Notes under the pieces: model-generated
The model's database searches: none
Told to the model about the DNA's origin: nothing
The model's input: only the letters and a program-made list of their open reading frames with translations
NCBI RefSeq assembly: GCF_021919125.1
Contig: NZ_CP083439.1
Coordinates: 620,001 to 684,000 of the forward strand
Source of the DNA: Clavibacter sp. A6099
GTDB lineage: Bacteria > Actinomycetota > Actinomycetes > Actinomycetales > Microbacteriaceae
Direction of reading: 5' to 3'
DNA: 64,000 nt
Part shown: positions 1 to 8,670 of the stretch, piece by piece
How the letters are laid out: each line of letters starts with the position of its first letter
Position numbering within the stretch: position 1 is the stretch's first letter
Translations under genes and position numbers: made by a program

Positions 1-3000
1 CCGGTCTTCACCTCGCGCCACGGGCCGATCGGGTTGCCGCTCCAGCGGCTGGCCTCGGGCACGAGCTCCCCGCGCATCACGAGGCTCGCGGGCCCCACGG
101 TGGCCTGCGGGCCGATGCGCGCCGCGGGGAGGATGACGCTGTGCGGCCCGAGGGTCGCACCGGCGTCGAGGGTGACGGTGTCCATGCTCATGATCCGATC
201 ATGGAACAGATGCGTCTGGACGACACATCCGCGGTTGATCGTGGATGCGTCGCCGAGCGTCACGAGGTCGGCCTCGGGCAGCCAGTGCGAGTCGCACCAG
301 ACGCCGGATCCGATGCGCGCTCCGAGGCTCCGCAGCCACCAGACGAGCGCGGGCGTTCCCGCCGCCGACGACGCGAACCAGGGCGCCGCGACCATCTCGG
401 TGAAGACGTCCGACACCTCGCTGCGCCACACGAACGACGACCACAGCGGGTGCTCCTCGGCGCGGATGCGGCCGATGAGGATCCACTTGGCCGCCGTCGA
501 GATCGCCGCCGCCACCGCGCCGGCGACCAGCAGCACCACGCCGCCGAGCAGGAATGCGACGAGCGGACCCCACGCCTCGGTGAGCGCGGCGAGCGTCACG
601 AGGACGGCCAGGCCGATCGCGCAGGTGACGAAGACGGGCACGACGCGGAGCAGCTCCCACAGGATCCGGGCCACGCGCAGCCGGGTCGGCGGCCGGAACG
701 TGCGCGAGTCGTCGGCGGCGGCGACCGTGCGCCGGAGCCGGACGGGCGGGGAGCCGAGCCATGAGGATCCGGACTTCGACTTCGTGGGCGCCGCCGAGAG
801 CACGGCGACGAGGCCGTCCTTCGGCACCTTGTGGCCGGGGCCCGCCATGCCGGAGTTGCCGAGGAACGCGCGCTGGCCGATCTCGGCGCGGGCGACGCGC
901 ATCCAGCCGCCGCCGAGCTCGTAGCCCGCCACGAGCGTGTCGTCGGCGAGGAAGGCGCCGTCGCGGATGGTGGTCATCGCGGGGATGAGGAGCACGGTCG
1001 ACGCCTCGACGTCCTTGCCCACGCGGGCGCCGAGGAGGCGCAGCCACACGGGCGTGAAGAGGCCGGCGTAGAGCGGGAAGAGCACGGTTCGGGCGAGGTC
1101 GAGCAGGCGCTCGGTCGTCCACAGCTGCCAGCCGACGCGGCTCCGCACCGCGTGGATGCCCTCGCTGACGCCGAGGCCGAGGAGGCGCACGGATCCGACG
1201 ACGAGGAGCGCGAGCACGAGGCCGGTCATGAGCACGGCGGGCACGAGCGCGCCGAGGCCGCGCCACCACACGTCGCCGAGGTCGGCGGATCCGCGGATCG
1301 CGGCCGCGAGGATCCCGCCGCCCGCGACGAAGCCGACCACCGGCACGAGGGCGGTCGCGACGGAGGCGGCGCCGTACGCCGTGACCCAGCGCGTGTTGCG
1401 CGGCGGCCGGTGGTCGGGCCACCAGACGCGGGCCTTGCCCTCGCGCGCGGCCGGGGATCCGGCCCAGCGCTGGCCCGACGGCACCCGGCCGAACACGGCC
1501 GAGCCCGGCGCGATCTCCGCGCCCTTGCCGATGCGCGTGCCCGGCAGGAGCGTCGAGCGCGTGCCGACCGTGGACCCCGCGCCGATGCGGACCGCGCCGA
1601 CGCGCACGGTGTCTCCGTCGATCCAGTACCCGGAGAGGTCGACCTCCGGCTCGACGGACGCGCCCCGGCCGATGCGGAGCATGCCCGTGACCGGCGGCAG
1701 CGTGTGCAGGTCGACGTCGTCGGCGATGCGCGCGCCGAGCGCGCGCGCGTAGTACGTGATCCACGGCGCGCCCGCGAGCCCGACCGCGCCGATCTGCTGC
1801 GCGATCTGCTCGGCCAGCCAGATCCGCAGGTGCCAGCGGCCGCCGCGCGGGTGGTCGCCCGGCGTGAGGCCGCGGAGGAGGAGGCGCGCGGCGACCGCGG
1901 AGATCGCCATGCGGCCGAACGGCGTCGCGAAGAGGAGGAGGCCCGGGATCAGCAGCCACCACGAGACGTCGGGCAGCGCGTCGAAGCCGCCGAGCGGGCG
2001 CAGCAGCGCGCTCGCGGTGAGGAGGAGCGCGAGCCAGCGGAGGCTCTGCAGGGCGAGGAGCGGCGCGCCGAGGAGGGTCTGGATCCACTGCGTGCGGCGC
2101 GGCGTCGGCGTCACGTCCACGCGCGGCCCGCTGCGCTCCGCCCGCGGCGCGCGACCGGCGATGGCGGCGTGCATCGCGCCCAAGCGCGGGTGGGCGTAGA
2201 CGTCGGCGACCGTGAACTCCGGGTCGATGGTGCGGATCCGGGCCACGAGCTGCGCGGCCGACAGGGATCCGCCGCCCAGGTCGAAGAAGTTGGCGTCGGC
2301 GCTCGCGACGGGCGTGCCGAGCGCGGCCGACCACATCTCGGCGAGCGGGCGCAGCTCGGCGTCGAGGTCGGCGCCGTCGTCGCCCGCGGCGCCCGGGAGC
2401 GGCCAGGGCAGCGCGGCCCTGTCGACCTTGCCGGACGTGCGCGTGGGCAGCGACTCGACCACGCCGATGAGCGGCACGAGCGCGGCCGGCAGCGCGACGC
2501 GGAGGCGCTGCACGGCGTCCTCGCGGGAGAAGGCGGCGGGATCCCGGGGCACGAGGTAGCCGACGAGCACCTGGTTGCCCGCGCCCGTGGTCTGCACGGC
2601 GACGGCCGCGCCCTGCACGTCGTCGAGGCCCTGCAGCGCCGCCTCGATCTCGCCCAGCTCGATGCGGCGGCCGCCGACCTTCACCTGGTCGTCGGCGCGG
2701 CCCTGGAAGACGAGGCCCTCCGCCTCGAAGCGCACGAGGTCGCCCGAGCGGTAGGCGCGATCCCAGCCGAGCGCGGGGAACGGGGCGTACTTCTCGGCGT
2801 CCTTGGCGGGATCCAGGTAGCGGGCCAGCCCGACGCCGCCGATGATCAGCTCGCCCACGCCGCCCTCGGGCACGCGCGCGCCCTCGGGGTCGACGACCGC
2901 GAGGTCCCAGCCGTCGAGCGGCAGGCCGATCCGCACGGGGCCGGGGCCGCCGAGCGGTGCCGCGCACGCGACGACGGTCGCCTCGGTGGGGCCGTACGTG

Positions 3001-4020
3001 TTCCAGACCTCGCGCCCGTCGGTCGCGAGGCGCTGGCCGAGCTCGGGCGGGCAGGCCTCGCCGCCGAAGATGAGCAGCCGCACGTTCTCGAGCGACTCCG
3101 CGGGCCACAGCGCCGCGAGCGTCGGGACGGTGGACACGATCGTCACGCCGTGCGTGGTGAGCCAGGGCCCGAGGTCCATGCCGCTGCGGACGAGGCTGCG
3201 CGGCGCGGGCACGAGGCACGCGCCATGGCGCCAGGCCAGCCACATCTCCTCGCAGCTGGCGTCGAACGCGACCGAGAGGCCGGCGAGCACGCGGTCGCCC
3301 GGGCCGATCGGCTCCTCCCGGAGGAAGAGGCGCGCCTCCGCGTCGACGAAGGCCGCGGCCGAGCGGTGCGAGACCGCGACGCCCTTGGGGGTGCCGGTGG
3401 ATCCCGAGGTGAAGATGATCCACGCGTCGTCCTCGGGCGCGGGCGGCGCCACGAGCGGCAGCGCGGAGGTGGAGGCGTGCGCGGCGGCGGCGGGGAGGAT
3501 GCGGAGCGCGGCGGATGCGGCGGATGCGGCGGCGGCCTCGGCGGTCTCGGCCGTCTCGGCGGCGGTGGCGTCCGCGGCGCGCGGCGTGAACTCGCCCGTG
3601 CCCGTCACGACGCCCGCGACGCGCGCCTCGCCGAACACGAGCCGGGCGCGCTCCTCGGGGTCGTCCGCGTCCACCGGCACGTACGCGGCGCCGGCCGCGA
3701 GCACGCCGAGCACGGTGACGTAGAGGTCGCGGGATCCGGACGGCATGCGGATCCCGACCCGGTCGCCCTTCCCCACGCCCGCCTCCCGCAGCGACGCCGC
3801 GACCTGCACGACGCGCGCCATGAGCTCGCGGTAGCTGAGCGCGCCGTCGCCGTCCTCGATGGCCGACGCGTCGGGATGCGCGGCGACGGTCGCGCGGAGC
3901 ACGTCGACGAGCGTGCGCGGGGGAGTGACGGCGTCGGCCCGGTCGAGGACGCGCTGCGCGGCGTCGGCGTCGGCGTCGGCGTCGTGCGGCGTCGCCGCGT
4001 CCGGGGAGGACTCGGGCATG
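1..4020 (-). CDS. Pls/PosA-type NRPS-like membrane synthetase (3' end cut by window)
   Basis: About 1340 residues are visible; the stop lies beyond the left edge, but the family is about 1300-1350 residues, so little is missing. Residues 30-530 form an adenylation domain (core motif TSGSTGTPKG, then YRSGDL and GKVDRAAL). A carrier domain follows near residue 581 (DLGGGS, the serine taking phosphopantetheine). Then come hydrophobic pairs near 653-715, 877-950 and 1117-1180, alternating with three left-handed beta-helix blocks (770-860, 995-1062, 1232-1334) in place of a condensation domain. This order is that of epsilon-poly-lysine synthetase and relatives, which polymerise one basic amino acid at the membrane without a thioesterase. 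The monomer here is inferred, not shown. The ATG start is preceded by GGAG. A GntR gene lies 101 bases upstream on the same strand. Confidence 0.85.
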
Positions 4021-4121
4021 TGATCTCCGATCGGGACGGGCGGCGTGCGTACTGTCGGGCCTCCGGGTGAACGGGAGGTGGAATCGTGGCGACCCCGGGC
4101 CTCCGGAGCCCGCGGCCGGAG

Positions 4122-4490
4122 TCAGCCGGCCGCGAGCGCCTCGTCCACCAGACGGCGCGCGTCGGCGTCGGAGGCGCCGAGCCGCCGCGCGAGCTGCGCG
4201 TAGGCGACGGCGGATGCCCGGAGCGGCGCCGGCACGTCGTCCTGCGCCGCGACGAACGACCCGGCACGCCCGCGCGTCTCGATGACGCCGTCGGCCTCGA
4301 GCTCCTTGTACGCGCGCGCCACCGTGTTCACGGCGACACCCGCCTGCTCGGCGAGGGCCCGCACGGTCGGCAGCCGCGCACCGACCGGCAGCTCGCCGTC
4401 GGCGGCCCGGCGCGCGACCTCGGCGCGGAGCTGCTCGTAGGGCGGGACCGCGGAGCCCGGGTCGATGCGGTAGCCGGGCGCGGGATCCAT
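4122..4490 (-). CDS. GntR family transcriptional regulator, YtrA-type
   Basis: A 122-residue protein. Residues 10-75 form a GntR winged helix (PPYEQLRAEVARR, LPTVRALAEQAGVAVNTVARAYKELEADG). Only a short helical tail follows, as in the YtrA subfamily, which usually controls ABC transporters or membrane proteins. It is read toward the Pls-type synthetase (101-base gap) and diverges from a small membrane protein at 4612, so either may be its target. The ATG starts six bases after a TAGCCT -10 box with no ribosome binding site, suggesting a leaderless transcript. The family is clear; the target is inference. Confidence 0.85.
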   Translation of the reverse strand: MDPAPGYRIDPGSAVPPYEQLRAEVARRAADGELPVGARLPTVRALAEQAGVAVNTVARAYKELEADGVIETRGRAGSFVAAQDDVPAPLRASAVAYAQLARRLGASDADARRLVDEALAAG

Positions 4491-4496
4491 GGGCCG

Positions 4497-4502
4497 AGGC
4501 TA
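4497..4502 (-). promoter_or_regulatory. Leaderless -10 box for the GntR gene
   Basis: TAGCCT on the minus strand, six bases before the ATG at 4490. No Shine-Dalgarno sequence lies between. Confidence 0.6.
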
Positions 4503-4611
4503 GCGAGCCGCGGGCCGCCGCCGGGCGCGACATGCACGGCGACATGCGCGGGGCCGCGGCGCGCGAGAGGATGGGGGAGCGGCACGCCCGGCCGCCGACA
4601 GGAGGTCCCGC

Positions 4612-4983
4612 ATGTCCGAGCTCGAGCTGATCACGATGTGGTCGCGCGCCCGCAAGCAGATGATCACGAGCCAGCTCGGCCCGATCTTCCTGCTCACCTC
4701 CACCGTGGTCCTGCTCCGCACGGGCCTCGCCGAGGCCGATCTCGGCACGCGCCTCGCGGCCGCGCTCATCCTCCTCGCGACGGGCGCCCTCGGATCCGCC
4801 GTGCAGTTCTCCGTCAACTCGCAGGCCATCGCCATCGCCCGCGACCTCCGCGAGTCGGGCGCCTCGTCGCACGCGGCGCGCGTGGTCATTGCCGCCGAGG
4901 GCCTCACGAACCTCGTCCGCTACGCGATCCCGGCCCTCTTCGTGGTCATCTACGTCGTGATCCTGGTGGCGCTGTTCGCGTGA
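4612..4983 (+). CDS. Small membrane protein of unknown function
   Basis: A 123-residue protein with three probable membrane segments near residues 22-38, 48-68 and 103-122, and no recognised domain. The ATG is preceded by a strong ribosome binding site (AGGAGGT, five bases away), so translation is well supported. It diverges from the GntR gene at 4490, and the 121 bases between them must hold both promoters. YtrA-type regulators often sit beside membrane proteins, so it may belong to that regulon; this is inference from position only. Confidence 0.7.
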   Translation: MSELELITMWSRARKQMITSQLGPIFLLTSTVVLLRTGLAEADLGTRLAAALILLATGALGSAVQFSVNSQAIAIARDLRESGASSHAARVVIAAEGLTNLVRYAIPALFVVIYVVILVALFA

Positions 4984-5016
4984 CCCACGTCCCACCCGGC
5001 CGCGGCCGCTGATCCC

Positions 5017-6381
5017 TCAGGCCGAGACGGCACGCGGGATGCTCGCACGGAGCGCCACGAGCGTCGGCCCCAGCGTCGCCAGCAGGAGGCCGAGGAGGCC
5101 GGCGCCGAGGAGCAGCAGCATCGGGACGGCACCCACGGAGAGCTGCGTCTCCGGTGCCGTCCGCCGCAGGGCGTCCAAGACGACGACCGAGGCGACCGTC
5201 ACGATCACGACGCCGAGCAGGAACGCGGTCCCGGCGTAGACGACGGCCTCCAGCGCCGCGGCCCTGCGCACGAGCCGCGGGGTCGCGCCCGCGGCCTGCA
5301 CCAGGGCGAACTCGCGGTCCCGGGCCCGCCCCGTCATGAAGACGCTGACGGCGGAGGCGATCAGCGTGAGCACGAGCGGCGCCCCGAAGAGGAGGAGGTC
5401 CGCTTCGCGGTCCGGCGCGGCGGCCGGCATCCCGGAGAGGGAGGCCCGCGCGCTCGCGAACATGTCCGTGACGCTCGTGGCCGAGCCCACGAGCACGATG
5501 CCCAGGGTGAGCGGCACCACGGCCGAGGTCGACTGGGTGATGCGGTGCGCGCACGCGTGGCGGGCCAGGTACCAGGCGGGCCGTCCGCGTGCGGGGATCA
5601 GGGCGGTCCAGGCGCGCAGCACGGGCCGCACCGCCAGGGGGGCGATGGCGGCGAGGGCGACCATCATCGCGAGTCCCACGAAGAGGCCGTTCTGGCCGAT
5701 GCCCGTGAGTGGGAGGTCCTGCATGCCGACTCCCATGGCGGCGGCGGCGGCGGCCCCCGTCGCCGCCAGGATCCAGCGGAGCACGGTCATCCGGATCCGC
5801 GGGTCCTCGGGCGTGCGCAGGGCGGCGATCGGCGGGACCCGGGACGCCTGACGGGCCGCGCGGCGGCCGCCGAGGAGCATCAGGGCGGTGATGAGGACGA
5901 CGACGGACGCGGCGCTCAGGGGATCCTGGCTCGCGCGCGCGCCCTGCAGCGTCGGCACCCGGGACGTCAGCCAGCCGAACACCGGTTGCGTGAGGGCGGC
6001 GCCGATCGCGATGCCCGCCACGGCGGCCGCGACGGCCAGCACGGCGAGGAGCCCGAGGATCGTGCGGCGGACGCGACGCGGGGTCATGCCGGCCAGCTGC
6101 CACCTGGCGTGGTCCTGCCGCTGTGCCGCGACGGACAGCTCGGCCGCCCCGCCGACGACGATGATCATGGTGATGCCGCTGAGGAGGACGGGCGTGGCCG
6201 TGAAGCCGATCACGCCCTCGAGGTCCGCGTCGGAGATGCGGCCGGCGCCGGCGAGGCGCAGGGCGCTCGACACGATGCCGGCCATGATCGCGAGGATCGC
6301 GGCGGCCGCGCCGGCGATGACGGCGGAGCCGATCCAGAGGCGCAGGTCGTGACGCAGCTCGGCGACGACGAGGCGGATCAC
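5017..6381 (-). CDS. FtsX-like ABC transporter permease
   Basis: A 454-residue integral membrane protein. An N-terminal membrane segment near 17-40 and several further hydrophobic segments fit a duplicated FtsX core of the MacB/YtrF class. The GTG start at 6381 overlaps the ATPase stop by four bases (GTGA), so the two are translationally coupled; an in-frame extension further upstream would run through the ATPase gene and is rejected. With the ATPase it should form a mechanotransmitting export or release system for lipids, peptides or antibiotics. No substrate can be read from the sequence. Confidence 0.85.
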   Translation of the reverse strand: MIRLVVAELRHDLRLWIGSAVIAGAAAAILAIMAGIVSSALRLAGAGRISDADLEGVIGFTATPVLLSGITMIIVVGGAAELSVAAQRQDHARWQLAGMTPRRVRRTILGLLAVLAVAAAVAGIAIGAALTQPVFGWLTSRVPTLQGARASQDPLSAASVVVLITALMLLGGRRAARQASRVPPIAALRTPEDPRIRMTVLRWILAATGAAAAAAMGVGMQDLPLTGIGQNGLFVGLAMMVALAAIAPLAVRPVLRAWTALIPARGRPAWYLARHACAHRITQSTSAVVPLTLGIVLVGSATSVTDMFASARASLSGMPAAAPDREADLLLFGAPLVLTLIASAVSVFMTGRARDREFALVQAAGATPRLVRRAAALEAVVYAGTAFLLGVVIVTVASVVVLDALRRTAPETQLSVGAVPMLLLLGAGLLGLLLATLGPTLVALRASIPRAVSA

Positions 6382-7133
6382 CGGGCATCCCGGACATGCG
6401 CCGGCCGGGCCGCGGCGATCGCCGTCGAGACCTCGTCCGCTGTCGGCCGGATGAGCTCGGCGTGGATCGTCCCGTCCCGCAGGACGAGCACGCGGTCCGC
6501 GACCGCCGCCGCCTCCGCGCTGTGGGTGACGAGCACCACGGACCGCGTGCCCGCCGCCATCTCGCGGAGCAGCGCCAGCACGTCCGCGCCGGTCCGGGAG
6601 TCCAGGGCCCCCGTCGGCTCGTCGGCGAAGAGCAGCTGGGGCCGGGTCGCCAGGGCGCGGGCCACGGCCACGCGCTGCTGCTGCCCGCCCGACAGCTCGC
6701 CGGGCAGGTTCCCGCCGCGGTCCCGGAGCCCCACGGACGCCAGCGCCGCGTCGATCGAGGCGGGATCGACCTTCCTCCCCGCGAGGCGGAGGGGGAGGGC
6801 GATGTTCTCCCGCGCGGTCAGCGACGGGACGAGGTTGTACGACTGGAAGACGAACCCCACCTGCTGCTGGCACATGCGCGCGAGGTCCTCGGCGCGGGTC
6901 GTGCGGGGGTCGCGGCCGAAGAGGGAGACGGATCCGCCCGTCACCTGCTCCAGGCCCGACAGGCAGTACAGCAGCGTGGACTTCCCCGAACCCGACGGCC
7001 CGACGATGGCGACCATCTCCCCGGGACGGATGCCGAGGGATATGCCGTCGAGCACCCGGACCTCGTCCATCTTCCGCGTCCCCGGGAACGCCTTCGTCAC
7101 CTCGACCGCGCGTACGTGCACCTCATCGCTCAT
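6378..7133 (-). CDS. ABC transporter ATP-binding protein, MacB/LolD type
   Basis: A 251-residue ATPase with every nucleotide-binding motif: Walker A GPSGSGKST near residue 45, a Q-loop FVFQSYN, signature LSGGQQQRVAVARAL near 147, Walker B LLFADEPT and the switch histidine in VLVTHS. It is the MacB/LolD/YtrE type that partners FtsX-like permeases, and the permease follows with a 4-base overlap. A perfect 8-bp inverted repeat (7166-7185) lies 33 bases upstream of the start. The Lrp gene upstream is on the same strand with a 66-base gap, so read-through is possible. Confidence 0.92.
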   Translation of the reverse strand: MSDEVHVRAVEVTKAFPGTRKMDEVRVLDGISLGIRPGEMVAIVGPSGSGKSTLLYCLSGLEQVTGGSVSLFGRDPRTTRAEDLARMCQQQVGFVFQSYNLVPSLTARENIALPLRLAGRKVDPASIDAALASVGLRDRGGNLPGELSGGQQQRVAVARALATRPQLLFADEPTGALDSRTGADVLALLREMAAGTRSVVLVTHSAEAAAVADRVLVLRDGTIHAELIRPTADEVSTAIAAARPAHVRDAR

Positions 7134-7165
7134 GCCCTCAGCTTGGTGGGCGGCGGCGCCGTGCG

Positions 7166-7185
7166 CAGTGGGGAGAACCCCACTG
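7166..7185. promoter_or_regulatory. Inverted repeat upstream of the ABC operon
   Basis: CAGTGGGG, AGAA, CCCCACTG: perfect 8-bp arms around a 4-base loop between the Lrp stop and the ATPase start. It could be an operator for the ABC operon or a terminator for the Lrp gene; no T-run follows on either strand. Confidence 0.55.
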
Positions 7186-7199
7186 TCCTGCGGGTGCCG

Positions 7200-7637
7200 T
7201 TACTCCAGCGTCCGGTTCACCAGCCGCGACAGCACGATGGCGCTGCGCGTGTGGTCGACGTTCGGGGCGAGGCGCACCTTCTCGAGGGCGTCCTCGAGGC
7301 TCGGGATGTCGCGGGAGCGGATCCGGACGATGGCGTCCGCGTCGCCCGTGACGGTGCCCGCGTCGACGACCTCGGGGACGCCCTGGAGGATCCGGCGCAG
7401 CTCGTCGGGCGCGACCGTCCCGCGGCAGAACAGCTCCACGTAGGCCTCGGTGCTGAGGCCGTCGACCGCGGGGTCGACCTGGATGGTGAAGCCGCGGATC
7501 ACGCCGTCGGCCACCAGCCGGTCGACCCGCCGCTTCACCGCGCTGGCCGAGAGGCCCACCGTCCCGCCGATGTCGCCGTAGCCGGCCCGCCCGTTCTGGC
7601 GGAGGAGGTCGATGATCCGGTGGTCCAGGTTGTCCAT
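7200..7637 (-). CDS. Lrp/AsnC family transcriptional regulator
   Basis: A 145-residue protein of standard Lrp length. Residues 1-60 form the N-terminal helix-turn-helix (LDHRIIDLLRQNGRAGYGDI, then LSASAVKRRVDRLVADGVI). Residues 65-140 form the RAM ligand-binding domain, which typically binds amino acids and assembles octamers. It diverges from ddaH-rocD with 183 bases between, which makes arginine- or ornithine-responsive control of those genes the natural reading. The ATG is six bases after a TAGGCT -10 box. Ligand and regulon are inferred. Confidence 0.9.
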   Translation of the reverse strand: MDNLDHRIIDLLRQNGRAGYGDIGGTVGLSASAVKRRVDRLVADGVIRGFTIQVDPAVDGLSTEAYVELFCRGTVAPDELRRILQGVPEVVDAGTVTGDADAIVRIRSRDIPSLEDALEKVRLAPNVDHTRSAIVLSRLVNRTLE

Positions 7638-7643
7638 GCCCCG

Positions 7644-7649
7644 AGCCTA
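7644..7649 (-). promoter_or_regulatory. Leaderless -10 box for the Lrp gene
   Basis: TAGGCT on the minus strand, six bases before the ATG at 7637. Confidence 0.6.
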
Positions 7650-7820
7650 TGGCGGGATCGTGCGTGGGACCGGGCCCCCACGCGCGGAATCCGCGTCGCA
7701 CCCTCTCGAACGGGCGCGATGCGCCTGCCAGGCTGTGCGGAAGGCGTCCCCTCGGGGCTCTGGGACATCGTCCGCCTCCACGACCGCGCCGCGAGGCGCG
7801 CCGCACGAAGCAGGAGCACC

Positions 7821-8663
7821 ATGCCCTCCACCCTCTCCCGATCCGCGGACACGACCGCCGGCCGCACGCCCGTCGCGAAGCGCGTGCTCATGTGCCGGCC
7901 CGACCACTTCGACGTGGTCTACAAGATCAACCCGTGGATGGATCCCGCCGTCCCGACCGACACGTCGCTCGCGGTGCGCCAGTGGCAGACCCTCTACGAC
8001 ACGTACGTGGGCCTCGGCTTCCAGGTCGACCTCATCGACGGGATCGCCGGGCTGCCCGACATGGTCTACGCGGCCAACGGCGGCTTCACGCTCGACGGCA
8101 TCGCCTACGGCGCCGCCTTCCAGCACGCGGAGCGCCAGCCTGAGGGCCCGGCCTACATGGACTGGTTCCGCGAGGCGGGCTTCGACGTGCGCGTGCCCGA
8201 GCAGGTCAACGAGGGCGAGGGCGACATCCTCCTCGTCGGCGACACGATCCTCGCGGGCACCGGCTTCCGCAGCGACAGCACCAGCCACGCCGAGGTGGCC
8301 CGGATCTTCGACCGCGAGGTCGTGACCCTCCGCCTCGTGAACCCGTCGTTCTACCACCTGGACACCGCGATCGCCGTGCTCGACGACACCAACATCGCCT
8401 ACCTGCCGAGCGCGTTCGACGCCGACAGCCTCGACGAGATCGAGCGCCGCTTCCCCGACGCGGTCGAGGTCAGCGAGCAGGACGCCTCGATCCTCGGCCT
8501 CAACTCCTACAGCGACGGCTACAACGTGGTCATCGCGGAGAAGGCCGTCGGCTTCGAGGCGTCGCTGCGCGAGCGCGGGTACAACCCCATCGGCGTCGAC
8601 CTGTCCGAGCTGCTGCTCGGCGGCGGCGGCGTGAAGTGCTGCACGCTCGAGCTGCGGAAGTAG
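7821..8663 (+). CDS. ddaH: Dimethylargininase-family amidinohydrolase
   Basis: A 280-residue member of the guanidine-modifying (amidinotransferase) superfamily. The catalytic His is in FYHLD (His179), and the C-terminal GGGGVKCCTLELRK carries the Cys pair (273-274) that supplies the nucleophile. Family members hydrolyse methylarginine or arginine to citrulline, or citrulline to ornithine. The ATG follows AGGAGC at good spacing. The rocD stop-to-start gap is 7 bases, so both genes share one transcript, and the divergent Lrp gene probably controls them. Since rocD consumes ornithine, the true substrate may not be dimethylarginine: an arginine dihydrolase- or citrullinase-like activity would fit the pathway better. 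That last point is inference. Confidence 0.85.
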   Translation: MPSTLSRSADTTAGRTPVAKRVLMCRPDHFDVVYKINPWMDPAVPTDTSLAVRQWQTLYDTYVGLGFQVDLIDGIAGLPDMVYAANGGFTLDGIAYGAAFQHAERQPEGPAYMDWFREAGFDVRVPEQVNEGEGDILLVGDTILAGTGFRSDSTSHAEVARIFDREVVTLRLVNPSFYHLDTAIAVLDDTNIAYLPSAFDADSLDEIERRFPDAVEVSEQDASILGLNSYSDGYNVVIAEKAVGFEASLRERGYNPIGVDLSELLLGGGGVKCCTLELRK

Positions 8664-8670
8664 GCCCGCC

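Noticed and set aside
199-4995. Very long open frames on both strands of the Pls-type gene, including a 1598-codon frame
   Set aside because: High GC leaves few stop codons in all frames. These frames are Arg/Ala/Gly-rich low-complexity, have no motifs, and run antisense or out of frame to a gene with full domain structure.
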